Assembly (NCBI RefSeq): GCF_002288925.2
Contig: NW_022098036.1
Coordinates: forward strand, 40,458,614-40,522,613
Source: Delphinapterus leucas
Taxonomy: Eukaryota > Chordata > Mammalia > Artiodactyla > Monodontidae
DNA length: 64,000 nucleotides
Direction: 5' to 3'
Shown here: one piece after another, positions 34,335 through 47,100 of the stretch
How positions within the stretch are numbered: the stretch's first letter is position 1
Layout: the number at the start of each line of letters is the position of its first letter
Translations under genes and position numbers: made by a program
The notes under the pieces: generated by a model
Seen by the model: only the letters and a program-made list of their open reading frames with translations
The model's database searches: none
What the model was told of the DNA's origin: nothing

Positions 34335-37062
34335 TTTTTTGCCTTTTTAAAGGCTAATATTCCATTCCATTTTCTTTATTCATTTATCCTTCTTTAGACA
34401 TTTAAGATGCCTCCATGTCTTGGCTATTGTGAATCATGCTGTAATGAACATGGAAATTCAGATGTCTGTTCAAGATCTTGATTTCAATTCTTTTGGATAT
34501 ATACCTAAAAGAGGGATTTCTGGATCATATGATATCTTTAATTTTTTTTTTTTCCTGAGGAACTTTCATACTGTTTTCCATAGTGGCTGCACCAGTTTGC
34601 CTTCCCACCAGTAGTGTTCCCTTTAGTCCACATCCTTGCCAATACATGTTATCTTTTGGTTTTTGATAATAGCCATTCTAACAGGTATAAAGTACTATCT
34701 CCTTATGATTTTGATCAGCATTTCCCTGATGATTAATGATATTTGGCACCTTTACAAATACCTACTGACCTTTTGTATGTCCTCTTTGGAGAAATGTCTA
34801 TTTAAGTCCTCTGCCCATTTTTGTAATTGAGTTGTTTTTTTTTTTTTTTTNNNNNNNNNNNNNNNNNNNNNNNNNNNNNNNNNNNNNNNNNNNNNNNNNN
34901 NNNNNNNNNNNNNNNNNNNNNNNNNNNNNNNNNNNNNNNNNNNNNNNNNNTGTTGCCTCATTTTTGTAATTGAGTTGTTTTTTTTTTTTTTTCTGTTGAG
35001 CTGTAGAAGTTCCCTATATATTTTGGATAATAACCTTTATCATATATATGGTTTGCAAATACTTTCTTCCATTTTGTAGGTTGCCTTTTCATTTTGTTGA
35101 TTATATCCTTTACTGTGCAAATGCGTTTTAGTTGATGTAATCCCATTTGTCTGTTTTGTTTTTGTTGTCCATGCTTCTGGCATCGTATCCAAGAAATCGT
35201 TGCCAAAGCCAATTGCAGGAAGCTTTTTCCTTATGTTTTCTTCAAGGAGTTTCACTGTTTCAGGTCTTACATTTAAGACTTTATTCAAGTTGATTTTTGT
35301 GTGTGGTATAAGGGTCCAATTTAATTCTTTTGCAAGTAGATATCCACTTTTCCCAACACTGTTTTTTGAGGAGATTATTCTTTCCCCATATGTATGTAGT
35401 CTTGGCACCATTGTCAAAATTCATTTAACCATATATGTGGCGGTTTATTTATAGGTTCTCTGTTTTGTTTCATTGGTCTATATGTCTATTTGTATGCCGT
35501 AATCATACTACATTGATTACTGTAGCTTTGTAATATGTTTTGAAATCAGGGAGTGTGATGCCTCCAACTTTGTTCTTCTTTCTCAAGATTGTTTTGGCTA
35601 TTCAGGGTGGTTTGTGGTTCCATATACATTTTAGGATTATTCTTCGTATTTCTGAGAAAATTACCATTGGGATTTTGATCAAGATTGTATTGAATCTGTA
35701 GACCACTATGGTTGGTGTGAACATTTTAACAGTTTTCAGTGGTGAACATGAGATGTCTTTCAATTTATTTGTTTTAAAATTTCTTTGATGAATGTTTTGT
35801 AGTTTTCAGGTGTAAGTCTTTCACTTCCTTGGTTAAGTTTATTCCTAAGTGTTTTATTCTTTATGATACTATTGTAAGTGAGATTATTTTCTTAATTTCC
35901 TTTTCGGATTGCTTTTTGTTAGTATATCAAAATGCAACTGATTTTTGTATATTTGTATACCACAATTTTACTGAGTTTATTTATTAGTTCTAACAGGATT
36001 TTTTTTTGTATAATCTTTAGGCATTTATGCATGTAACATCATGTTATCTGCAAACAGATAATTTTAACTCTTCCTTTGGATTTGGATGCCTTTATAATAG
36101 TTTTCTTGCTTAATTTCTCTGTCTAGGATTTCTGGTACTGTATGTATAGAAGAGTTAAGAGGAGGCATCCTTGTCCTGTTCCTGATCTTAGAAGAAAGGT
36201 TGCAGATTTTCACTGGTGAGTATGACACCTGTGGGCATGTTGTGTATGGTCTTTATTATGTTGAAGTAATTTCCTTCTATTCCTGGTTTGTTAAGTGTTT
36301 TTAATCATGAATATTTAATTTTTCAGTTGCTTTTTCTGCATCTATTGGTATGATCATATAAATTTTTATTTTCCATTCTGTTAATGTGGTGTTTTACATT
36401 GCTTGATTTTCACATGTTGGCTCACCTTACATAACAGGGAAACATCCCAGAGACTTGACTATGGTGTATAATCCTTTTAATGTGTGGTTGAACTCAGTTT
36501 GCTAATATTTTGTTGAGGATTTTTGCATCTATATTCATCAGGAATATTTGCCTCTAGTTTTCTTGTAGTGTTCTTATCTGGCTTTGGTATTCGGGTAATA
36601 CTAGTCTTATCAAATGAGTTTGGAAGTGTTCCCTCCCCTTCAGTTTTTTTGGAAGAGTTCGAGAAGTATTGGCATTAGTTCATCTTTAAATGCTTGGTAG
36701 AATTCACCTGTGAAGCCATCTTATCCTGGGATTTTCTTTTTCAGAAGGTTTTGTATACTGATTAAATATCCTTACTAGTAAGTGGTATGTTAAGGTTTTT
36801 TATTTTTTCATGATCCAGTCTTGGTTGATATTGTTTCTTGGAATTTGTCTGTTTCTTCTGTGTTGTCCAATTGTTGGTGTATAATCAATCTTAATTGTTT
36901 CCTATGATTTTTTTATTTATTTAATGTCTCCTATTTAATTTATGATATTATTTGATTCTTCCCTTTTCTTAGTCTAGCTAAAGTTTTGTTAATTTTGTTG
37001 ATATTTTCAAAAACAACTTCTAGTTTTGTTATTTTTCTATTGTTTCTGTGATTTATGAGTAG
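34335..37062 (-). mobile_element. L1 ORF2 (reverse transcriptase to C-terminus), antisense
   Basis: Antisense L1 runs from the C-terminal end (CTTTATTCATTTATCCTTCT at about 34374; ATAGTGGCTGCACCAGTTTG) through the ORF2 C-terminal domain (open piece 35417-35040, with NVRPETVKLLEENI) and the palm (ATCTGCAAACAGATAAT near 36048, antisense of the F/YADD site). It ends at the early RT (36940-37060, with the FENINKINKTLARLRKGK segment). Frames are interrupted throughout. The 3'UTR is absent. It contains the assembly gap at 34851-34950. Confidence 0.9.
34851..34950. other. Assembly gap (exactly 100 N)
   Basis: One hundred N, a conventional placeholder for unknown length. The 19 bases before it, CATTTTTGTAATTGAGTTG at 34816-34834, followed by a T-run, recur after it at 34959-34977, again followed by a T-run. 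The two contig ends therefore probably overlap at a homopolymer. Confidence 0.98.
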
Positions 37063-37064
37063 AA

Positions 37065-37830
37065 TGGCTGCTGGAGTATGCAGGCATTCCAGCTGGTAAG
37101 GTTCACAGGTAGGCTGGCAGGGTTGACAATCTGGTATTTGAGATCCACACAACAGTTCCTGTGAACTCTTACTTATTTTTTTTGGTCTTGGCTGCCCCAC
37201 ATGAACTAGCCATGCCAATTCCCTCAGCATTCTGGATGGGGTGAGACAGAAGTGGATCTCTCAGGCAATGCACTAAAAAACTGGGGAAGTTTGATGCTCA
37301 CTTCACTCTCTTTCCCTTGCAGAAGAAATCACTGGCCAAAAGGGTCTCTCTTGGCACTGTGTTGCGCTGGCTTGGGAGAGGCTTGATATGAGTAAAATGG
37401 AACTGTTTTTAACACTTTTCAAAGTTAACCACTTCTTTAAATTTGTGGTTTGTTGTTGTTTGTTTGTTTTATCAAAGTATAGTTGATTTACAATATTGTG
37501 TTAGTTTCAGGCATACAGCAAAATGATTCGGTTACATATGTATATATCTATATTCTTTTTCCATGATAGTTTATTACAAGATATTGAGTATGCACATTAC
37601 CATATATAAAACAGATAAACAACAAGGATTTACTGTATAGCACAGGGAACTATATTCAATATCTTTTATGGATTTTGTGTTCTACCAATATGTTGGAACT
37701 TCTCAACTGTACTCCAGTGCTCTCTTAAAGGTATTTTCAACTATGGGTGGTTGGTAAATTGGGTTTCTGAGTGTGGATGGGTGCTGAGACCTCTTTTTCC
37801 ATCATTTTATTGACTTCACTCCTTACCCCT
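37065..37830 (-). mobile_element. L1 (L1M-type) 5'UTR fragment, antisense
   Basis: The plus strand reads the reverse complement of an old L1 5'UTR: GGCATTCCAGCTGGTAAGGT, CAGCATTCTGGATGGGGTGA, GGTCTCTCTTGGCACTGTG and CTCTCTTAAAGGTATTTTCA. It closes with a decayed version of the ATCTTG start-site end near 37800. It is interrupted by an L1 3' end at 37445-37672. It directly adjoins RT sequence, with ORF1 and the endonuclease missing. Confidence 0.6.
37445..37672 (-). mobile_element. Short L1 3'UTR insertion, antisense
   Basis: A T-rich start is followed by AAAGTATAGTTGATTTACAA, GTGTTAGTTTCAGGCATACA, TTATTACAAGATATTGAGTA and a CTGTATAGCACAGGGAACTA segment, the antisense 3' end of a younger L1 family. 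Imperfect flanking copies (ATTTGTGGTT and ATTTTGTGTT) may be its target-site duplication. Confidence 0.75.
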
Positions 37831-37839
37831 TTTCAGCTG

Positions 37840-39720
37840 GGTTGCATTGATACTTAATATACATTAGTGTTAATCTTTACCAAGTATATATGTTCTCTTA
37901 AATTTACCGTTTTTGTTAATGATTCATTTATTTCTTTTGTTGTATTGAAGTTTTGGATTTATTAAAATCAAATTCATCAAACTATTATCATTTTTTTCTT
38001 TTTGCTCCTTGTGTCCTGTTGAAATCTTTTACTCTCCTATCAGTCTATAAATTGGTTCTAATTTCTTTAATAAGTATAAAAGTTTAAGCCTTCATTCACT
38101 TGGATTTAATCTTTGTGAACTGTGTATGGTAGACTACCCTACATAATGTACACAACAGGATTGTTAAATCTTTCTAGTAAATTATGTCATTTATTATTGT
38201 TGATTTTTAATCCTAAAACTGCTTTTGTACCTTAAGTCTGCATTATCAACTGTGACTGTACTTGCAACTATTTTTTTTCACTTAGTGTTTGCTTCATACA
38301 TCTCTTATATAACATATAACTGGATTCTTCCCCTCACAAATCTTTATTTCTGTCTTTAGGCTCTAGGGATAACTTTTCTAAATAATAATTTAATCAGGAA
38401 ATATGAGTCCTTAAGAAATGAGCTTATTAGTCCATTTGCATTTTTTGTGATTATAGATATATTTGGGTTTATTTATTTTATCTTTTCTTTCTTTGTAGTT
38501 TCTTTTTTTAATGAATTGATCAAGTTTTATTTATTTCCCACCTTTTTCCTCTGTTAGTTTTGAATATATGTATTATATTGGTACTTAAACTGTTAATAAT
38601 TTTAACTCAAACTTGACTGAAAATAAGTTGATAATCTTATCTCCCAAATGATCTAAAGATATTAGAATTTGTAATTCTAATCTCCTCTCATACCGTCATC
38701 ATAATCCTATCTGTTATATCTGTTATTATTTTACAGTATTTTATTTCCAATTTGTTTTCAGACTATGCAAGACATTGTTATCATTTTATAAAACTGACTT
38801 TTATAGGTCAACTCACATATTTACTGATCTATTCATTCAATATTTTTTTTTTTTGGTCTTATTTGTTCCTTCTGAGTTGAAATTCCTTCTTACTGAAGTT
38901 TATCCTTTAGTAATTTTTCTAGTGAGGTTTTGTTAGTGGCAAATTCTTTCTCCTTCTAATTGTCTAAATATGTCTTTCATTTGCTCTCTCTATTGAATCA
39001 TTGTTTACCTGAACTTAGAATTTGGGTCAACAATCATTTTCTATCATAACTTTTCTATTATTATTCCATTACCTTCTGGCTTCTGCTTTTGCTGGTGAGA
39101 AGTTGTTTCTTTTTTGCTGGGGGGTGGTGGGTAAGTTTATTTTTTTATTTTTAAGATGCAGTGTTTTAACTCCAGGTCCCATAAGATATTCTTTTTATGG
39201 TTTATATTTTAAAGATTCAGTCTGATCATCTAATCATGGATTTATTCTAAATATTCTGCTTATGATGAATTGTAAATCCTAAATATGAAAACTTTCTGCT
39301 TGCTCTCCTGAAATATTACCTCTCTTATTTGTTTTTTCCTTTGCCACACACATTAGACAAATGTTGGGTCACCTTTGTCTATTCTTCATGCTCCTTACTG
39401 TCCTTTTCTTAGCATGTCCTTCTTTATACAGTTGTGTTGCATTTGGGATAATTTTCTCACATCTTTCTTTAGTTTATGAGTTTTCTCCTTAGCTGTCTAA
39501 TTTATTATATAATCCATTTATTGGATTTTTAATTTCTGTGATTATATTTTCTTTGTAGAAGTCTGAATTATTTATGTTTCTATATATGCATCTTTTTAAT
39601 AATTTGATAATGTTTTCAATTCTTCTTTGTATTTAATCATTTCATGCAAAACAGATAACTTATTATCTGATGTACATGGTGGTTTAATGTGATATTATTT
39701 GTATCTTAGAACTCTTACTC
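37840..39720 (-). mobile_element. Very old L1 (or HAL1) with ORF2 start and ORF1, antisense
   Basis: At 38430-38520 a TTAGTCCATTTGCATTTTTT segment matches the antisense start of L1 ORF2. At 38900-39110 AGTGAGGTTTTGTTAGTGGC and CCATTACCTTCTGGCTTCTG match antisense ORF1 C-terminus. At 39470-39700 TAATTTCTGTGATTATATTT and similar match the ORF1 coiled coil. Divergence is high and there are no usable frames. The piece 38060-38150 may be ORF2 C-terminal. Confidence 0.6.
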
Positions 39721-40204
39721 AAGGCTAGCAGTTTCATTGTGTATTTGAGATTATACATGGCATCATCTTCAATGAGGATTGAAGTGAGAATATTGGGCAG
39801 CTGGTGGGGAGGGTTTTTCCTTCCACAATAGTTATGCATTTGCTTTTTAAAAAATACCTTAAAATTTTCAATGGTTTGTGTCTAAAATTTTTGTTAATTT
39901 CTTTCCCTGGAGGGTCACAGACCATGTAGTGTTGAAAGTTTTAACCCCAGATCTGCTGTGGTCAGGCATGTGGTTTCAAAACCTCAGGGAAAATATATCA
40001 GAGCACAGCCAAAACAGACCACCTTCTTTGTCATCCCATTTTTCCAGAGTACAGGTATTTTTCTTTTTCAGTCTTTCATTAGAGTTGCACCCCCTTGAGA
40101 TACCTAGCTTTATATGAGAATCTCAGTCCCAGTTTCTTACCTTAACTTGCCTCAAGACTTCATCTCCTATCCACATCTTGGCATTGAAACATAAGCCCCT
40201 GGGT
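39721..40204. other. Unassigned intergenic sequence
   Basis: Possibly the last part of the old antisense L1. No gene recognised. Confidence 0.4.
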
Positions 40205-40400
40205 TACTTGGGCTAGTGATTCTCAAGCACATTTGGTACCATCCTCTAAGCAAGCTTTGGTTGTCACAGTGACAGAGGTCATGCAGGTATTTTGAAGTTG
40301 GGAAACAAGGATGCTAATCGTCCTAAATTCCTATGACACAGAATCACATAATGAAGAATTGGCCTGCCCTAAGTACCAGTAGCTTCTCATTGAGGAATAT
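40205..40400. mobile_element. Non-autonomous hAT-type DNA transposon, family unresolved
   Basis: GTGATTCTCAAGCACATTTG, CTTTGGTTGTCACAGTGACA, GGATGCTAATCGTCCTAAAT and AATGAAGAATTGGCCTGCCC fit a common mammalian MER element of the hAT group that begins TGGTTCTCAA. I cannot fix the name. Confidence 0.6.
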
Positions 40401-42289
40401 TGACCTTGACCAGGATAATCACCCTGTCAGCTCAGGCAGTTACCACCTTCACTTTTAGTTCTGTGTTCATTTCTGATCTTTAGTAATATGCAGTAATATT
40501 CCTTCCTTTTCTATAAGCTCATCTAGTCATATAGAAAAAAATTTATAGTGTAATATTTATCATTATACAACTTGAGGTTTTTTTCAACTTGTTTAATCAA
40601 TTATATTACCAAAACCAGATTTCCGAATGTATGTATTCATTCACATATATAGTGTGCATATATAGCTGTAATCTACATATCTAGCCATTTATATGTCATA
40701 TTATCTTTCTATTTTTCCGTATTTAAATATGACTTGAAAAATACTTATGCTTATATTGACTCCATGCTAATAATTATATGAGTTGTAACTTTTGATGTGA
40801 TTTCTTTGAGAATTTTGGAATTTTTTACAATGCTTAAATTCTTCATAATATGCTTTTTTCTTTGCTGAATGAATATACTGATTATAATTGAAGACAATAA
40901 AATCAGGAAAAGTTATGGTGAATATGACTGTTTCTAAAATCTCAGAGCCCTAACATTAAAGATAGAAGTGTAGCCTCTCCTTTGGAAATAGACGACAAAA
41001 GCAGAGTAGCTCTATCTTTAACCCAAAAGACAGTCATCAAATTTGTCCACCCAAACACTATTCACATTCATTTTTTCCCTTGCCTTCCTCTCTAGATGGG
41101 ACAGGAAACTGAAATTTCAATTTTCTATATCTCACAACTAGGGGGTCTCATATGATCTGCTTCTGGCCATTGAGATTTATGTGGAAGAGTACCTGCTGGG
41201 ATTGAGGGAAGAGTACAGAAGTCTGTATTTAGAAGCTAAAAATTACCAGGCTTCAGGCTGTGCCTTGATGATCAGTTTGACTGTGTTTACATGTTAAATG
41301 AATTGACCAAAAGCATAAGGGCTACAAGTTGGCCATATTTCTGACAGCAGAATTTTTAAAGAAACTCTGGCCCTGGCCAGCTACAGCCTCTGTTTATTCA
41401 ATCCCTAATACAAACACTGTATCTCTTAAGATGGATTACAAACACTGTATCTCTTAAAATGGATGGAGATGAAGGAAAAAGCTGCTATAGCCACGCAGGT
41501 TGCAGGAAGAATATCCCCATTCCCTTTGTTCAAGGTGTTACCTTGAAGGATAATGAAAAGAGATTTTTTGTACAGTCTCAAGGGGTAGGGCCTCATTTAC
41601 CCTTTGACTCTTCTGTGTTTTTCCTTCCTGTAATTAAGATATGATGTTTGGTTAGGCAGTAGTCCTGCTGTGAATTTTAGGTACTTAATGCAAAGACAGC
41701 ATTATGATCTCTTGATGCCAATATTGAGCCACTGAACCAATTCTATTCTATCTCTTGACTATTCAGGTATTCTATTACATGCAGATATAAGTATTCCTCA
41801 CTAAAACATCCATAATGGAGAGTTTGTTTGTTTGTTTTTTAATCTTAACTCCTTTAGGAGCTTAAAGCATGAAGATAGAAATTGTTCTTCGATTTCCAAG
41901 ACCTATGTTCAGTGTTCACTTAATGTTTGACCTGGACAATTATTGAATAGTGATTGAGTACACTTCTGTCTCTTTTGTACTTTCTTTTCTTCCTCCTTTG
42001 TGCATTTCTTTCTTAATCAATTGAAATATTTATTCATTTAATGATCACCTGTTACCATCCATTACATTAAAATGGTATCTTATAAAGGCATTTTGCTTTA
42101 TCATACCTAGCTCAGATTTGCTGTGCGGATATACATTTATAAAATGATGTATTCAGTTACTTTGCACTCACTTTTGTGTTCAAACTTTAGTCATAATTTA
42201 TTTTTGTTGTTAGAGTTTCAAGATTACCCTATATTTAGTATCCTTCTTTAATGTATGCATAAAAATGAATGATACTCTGAAAATATCAC
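40401..42289. other. Unassigned intergenic sequence with a tandem duplication
   Basis: No gene recognised. A 28-bp imperfect tandem repeat lies at 41409-41464. The 61-residue frame at 41459-41644 has no family likeness. The segment 41100-41300 may be an old DNA transposon or LTR. Confidence 0.4.
41409..41464. repeat. 28-bp tandem duplication
   Basis: The unit beginning TACAAACACTGTATCTCTTA is repeated at 41409-41436 and 41437-41464 with one mismatch (G/A). Confidence 0.93.
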
Positions 42290-42440
42290 ATATTCCAACT
42301 TCAGTACTTATTGAATGCTACTTACATGCTAGAAATGATAGAGACTTTTTGCATGTACATTATTTAATCTGTGCAATAATCTGAAGGCTGATATCATTTC
42401 TCTTGTATGTATAAGGAAAATATTAAATAAAATTCAGGAA
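42290..42440 (-). mobile_element. MIR SINE fragment, antisense
   Basis: TTATTGAATGCTACTTACAT, TGTACATTATTTAATCTGTG and CTGATATCATTTCTCTTGTA fit antisense MIR with strong divergence. Confidence 0.6.
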
Positions 42441-42459
42441 AATGTGACTTAATATTCTA

Positions 42460-42770
42460 TTCAGTATTATTGTCAGTGCGCTAATCACTATGAGGACAAG
42501 AAAAGATTTAGTCCCTGCTCCGTGGCCTTGTAGTTTAAAAGGGAAATTCATAGGCAACGTGGGAGGTGCTGTGGAATCCCAAAGGAGGACATGATTAAAT
42601 CTATTCAGGGGAGACTTAGGAAAGGCTTTTCAATGGAGGTGATATTGGAGCTGAGTTTTAAAGATTGTGTTACAGTTTTACCAGAGAGAGAAATAACAGG
42701 TACTCTCTACAGGAAGAAGGCCATTCACATGCATGGCATATTCAGTGAACTGTTAGGTTTTCTGTGTAAG
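42460..42770 (-). mobile_element. L2 LINE fragment, antisense
   Basis: GACAAGAAAAGATTTAGTCC, CTTTTCAATGGAGGTGATAT, TTGGAGCTGAGTTTTAAAGA and GCATGGCATATTCAGTGAAC follow antisense L2 3' sequence. Confidence 0.7.
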
Positions 42771-44108
42771 TAGAGTACTAGCTCTGGTTATCATTACAAT
42801 CATATGTTTTGCCCATAATTACCAGGATGACTATTGTTCGATAATTCACCTTCTGCCTGTTGATTGGAGTTTCCTCTCTTGACTTCTCTTAAAAGTGGAT
42901 AGAGGAAGCCTAAGTCCAAAGAAAAACACTGAACTTTGAATATTTGTGTGGAAGTCATTGAACATTCCCAGTAGGACTTTAAATAGAAATGGGATTATTT
43001 TCACAGAAAAATAATCAGTACAATATTCAGCATTCATAAAATTTGAGTTGCTTGACCAGTTTTCACACTATCTCAGTATAACTGAATCAAGTTTAATCTT
43101 ATGGATCAATTCTTGAGTAAGAATTTAAACTAAGGACAATTTCACATGAATTTCCCTTTTAGTTATCCTAAACTACATTTCCAAGGTATGAAGCACATGT
43201 TGTAAGGAATGATTATTGATACATTTTTAACCTAATATTGTGTTCAGTCTTTGATCTTCAAGTTTGAAATATTGAATATATCATTAAAATAATATGTTTA
43301 AAAAATAAATATTAACATTGTTGGAAATAGCATTAAAGATTCATATGGCATTCTTTAATTTCCTTTTTGTTTAACATAATGATATGAATTGACAGAAAGA
43401 TTCGTGTTTTCTTGAAAAGACATAGTTTTAGTTATATTTCTCCTGTCCACACCATGTTATAAAATATCTATGTTGTGAAAAGCAAAGTTTTACCTACAAG
43501 CTAATGCAAATTGAAGAAAGGTTCTCTTAGGTCTTACCTGAAGTGAGGAGAGAAAAAAAATCTAAACATTATTAGTCTGAATGAAAAATGGTAGGCAGAA
43601 ATGTGTAGTCAAGTAATTAGGAATGGAATTTGAATAGTTGCTCTGCTTAAGTTCAGAGCAAGTATCTGTTTCTGTAATTTTCATTTTGGAATCAAGCTAT
43701 TATCAAGGTAATTCTTTACAGATAATTTTTAAATTTAAGTAATCTCAAAAAAATTATTCAACTATAATAGGTAGTTGAATTTACTAAAAATTTACTAATG
43801 CCAGATTTGGCCTCACATTGGCAGTAAGCGCATAGGGTAAGATGATCCGTACATGTTAAAAAACATATTATGTTCTCTAAAGCTAGTACGTTATGGGGAG
43901 AAAGTGCTGATATGAATGAAAGGGAGAGAGAAGGGAAACCAAGAACAAACCATAAGAAACTAAAGCGTAAGAAGAATTTAACATACAACTTTCACTGAAA
44001 TACAGATATGACTTTATAAAAGCCAGCAAACTCAGAAGTTATGTGTAATTTAAAATTCCTCTTTTTATTTGTTCAAGGTGTTGAGACTCAATTGAATTTC
44101 ATTTTGGT
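42771..44108. other. Unassigned intergenic sequence
   Basis: No gene or nameable repeat. Short frames at 42846-43037 and 43758-43988 have no family likeness. Confidence 0.45.
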
Positions 44109-44125
44109 CATTTCTATTGGATTTT

Positions 44126-47100
44126 TTTTTGTATTTATCATTTTCTTATTTTTAATTTTTATTTTGTATTTTTATTGGAGTATAGCTGCTTTACAATATT
44201 GTGTTAGTTTATACTGTACAGCAAAGTGAATCAGCTATACATATACATATACCCCCACTCTTTTGGATTTCCTTCTCATTTAGGTCACCACAGAGTACTG
44301 TGTAGAGCTCCCTGTGCTATACAGTAGGTTCTCATTAGTTATCTATTTTATACAGTATCAGTAGTGTATATATGTTAATTGCAATCTCCCAATTCATCCC
44401 ACCCCCCTTTCCCCCTTAGTATCCATACGTTTGTTCTCCACATCGGTGTCTCTATTTCTGCTTTGTAAATAAGATTGTCTATACCATTTTTTTCAGATTC
44501 CATATATATGCATTAATATGCGATATTTGTTTTTCTCTTTTTGACTTACTTCACTCTGTATGACAGACTCTAGGTCCATCCACCTCACTACAAATGACCC
44601 AATTTCGTTCCTTTTTATGGCTAATAGTCCATTGTACATATGTACCACATCTTCTTTATCCATTCTTCTGCTCCTGGACATTTAGGTTGCTTCCATGTCC
44701 TGGCTATAGTAAATAGTGCTGCAGTGAACATTGGGGTGCATGTGTCATTTTGAATTATGGTTTTCTCTGGGTATATGCCCAGTAGTGGGATTGCTGGGTC
44801 ATACGGTAGTTCTTTCTATTTTTAGTTTTTCAGGAACCTCCATACTGTTCTCCATAGTGGTTGTATCTATTTACATCCCCACCAACAATGCATGAGGGTT
44901 CCCTTTTCTCCACACCCTCTCCAGCATTTATTGTTTGTAGATTTTTTGATGATGACCATTCTGACTGGTGTGAGGTGATTCCTCATTGTAGTTTTGATTT
45001 TCATTTTTCTAATAACTGGTGATGTTAAGCATCTTTTCATGTGTTTGCTGGCCATCTGTATGTCTTCTTTGGAGAAATGTCTAGGCCTTCTGCCCATTTT
45101 TGGATTGGGTTGTTTGTTTTTTTGATATTGAGCTGCATGATATGCTTACATATTTTGGAGATTAATCCTTTGTCAGTTGCTTCATTTGCAAATATTTTCT
45201 CCCATTCTGAGGGTTGTCTTTTTGTCTTGTTTATGGTTTCCTTTGCTGTGCAAAAGCTTTTAAGTTTCATTAGATCCCATTTGTTTATTTTTTTATTCTC
45301 ATTACTCTAGGAGGTGGGTCAAAAAAGATCTTGCTGCAATCGATGTAAAAGAGTGTTCTGCCTGTGTTTTCCTCTAAGAGTTTTATAGTGTCTGACCTTA
45401 CATTTAGGTCTTTAATCCATTTTGAGTTTATTTTTGTGTATGGTCTTAGGGAGTGTTCTAATTTCATTCTTTTACATGTACCTGTCCAGTTTTCCGAGCA
45501 CCCACTTATTGAGGAGGCTGTCTTTGCTCCATTGTATATTCTAGCCTCCTTTGTCATAGATTAAGTGACCACTGATGCGTGGGTTTATCTCTGGGCTTTC
45601 TGTCCTGTGCCATTGATCTATATTTCTGTTTTTGTGTCAGTACCATACTGTCTTGATGACTGTAGCTTTGTAGTATAGTCTGAAGTCACAGAACCTGATT
45701 CCTCCAGCTCCATTTTTGTTCTCATGGTTCCTTTTGCTATTCGAGGTCTTTTGTGTTTCTTACAAATTGTAAAATTTTTTGTTTTGGTTCTGTGAAAAAT
45801 GCCATTGATAATTTGATAGGGGTTGCATTGAATCTCTAGATTGCTTTGGATAGTGTAGTCATTTTCATAATATTGATTCTTCCAATCTAAGAACATGGTA
45901 TACCTCTGCATTTGTTTGTGTCATCTTTGGTTTCTTTCATCAGTGTCTTATAGTTTTCTGAGTACAGACCTTTTGCCTCCTTAGGTAGGTTTCTTCCTAG
46001 GTATTTTTTTCTTTTTGTTGCAATAGTAAATGGGATTGTTTCCTTAATTTCTCTTTCTGATCTTTTGTTGTTAGTGTATAGGAATGCTAGAGATTTCTGT
46101 GTATTAATTTTGTATCCTGCAACTTCACTAAATTCATTGATTAGCTCTTGTAATTTTCTGGTGGCATCTTTAGGATTTTCTATGTATAGTATCAGGTCAT
46201 CTGCAAACAGTGACAGTTTTACTTCTTCTTTGCCAATTTGGATTCCTTTTATTTCTTTTCTTCTTTGATTGTTGTGGCTAGGACTTCCAAAAGTATGTTG
46301 AATAATAGTGGCAACAGTGGGCATCCTTGTCTTGTTCCTGATTTTAGAGGAAATGCTTTCAGTTTTTCACCATGGAGAATAATGTTTGCTGTGGGTTTAT
46401 CATATATGGCCTTTATTGTGTTGAAGTAGGTTCCCTCTTTCCCCACTTTCTGGAGAATTTTAATCATAAATCAGTGTTGAATTTTGTCGAGAGCTTTTTC
46501 TGCATCTATTGAGATGATCATATGGTTCTTATCCTTCAATTTGTTAATATGGTGTATCACATTGATTAATTTGCATATATTGAAGAATCCTTGCATCCCT
46601 GGGATAAATCCCACTTGATCATGGTGTATGATCTTTTAATGTGTTGTTGGATTCTGTTTGCTAGTGTTTTGTTGAGGATTTTTGCGTCTATGTTCATCAG
46701 TGATATTGGCCTGTAATTTTCTTTTCTTGTGACATCTTTGTCTGGTTTTGGTATCAGGACGATGGTGTCCTCATAGAATGAGTTTGGGAGTGTTCCTCCC
46801 TCTGTAATTTTTTGAGAGAGTTTGAGAAGGATAGGTGTTAAGCTTTTCTCTATATGTTTGATAGAATTTGCCTGTGAAGCCATCTGGTCCTAGACTTTTG
46901 TTTGTTGGAAGATTTTTAATCACGGTTTCAATTTCATTACTTGTGATTGGTCTGTTCATATTTTCTATTTATTCCTGGTTCAGTCTTGGAAGGTTGTATT
47001 TTTCTAAGAATTTTTCCATTTCTTCCAGGTTGTCCATTTTATTAACATATAGTCGCTTGTAGTAGTCTTTTATGATCCTTTATATTTCTCTGGTGTCAGT

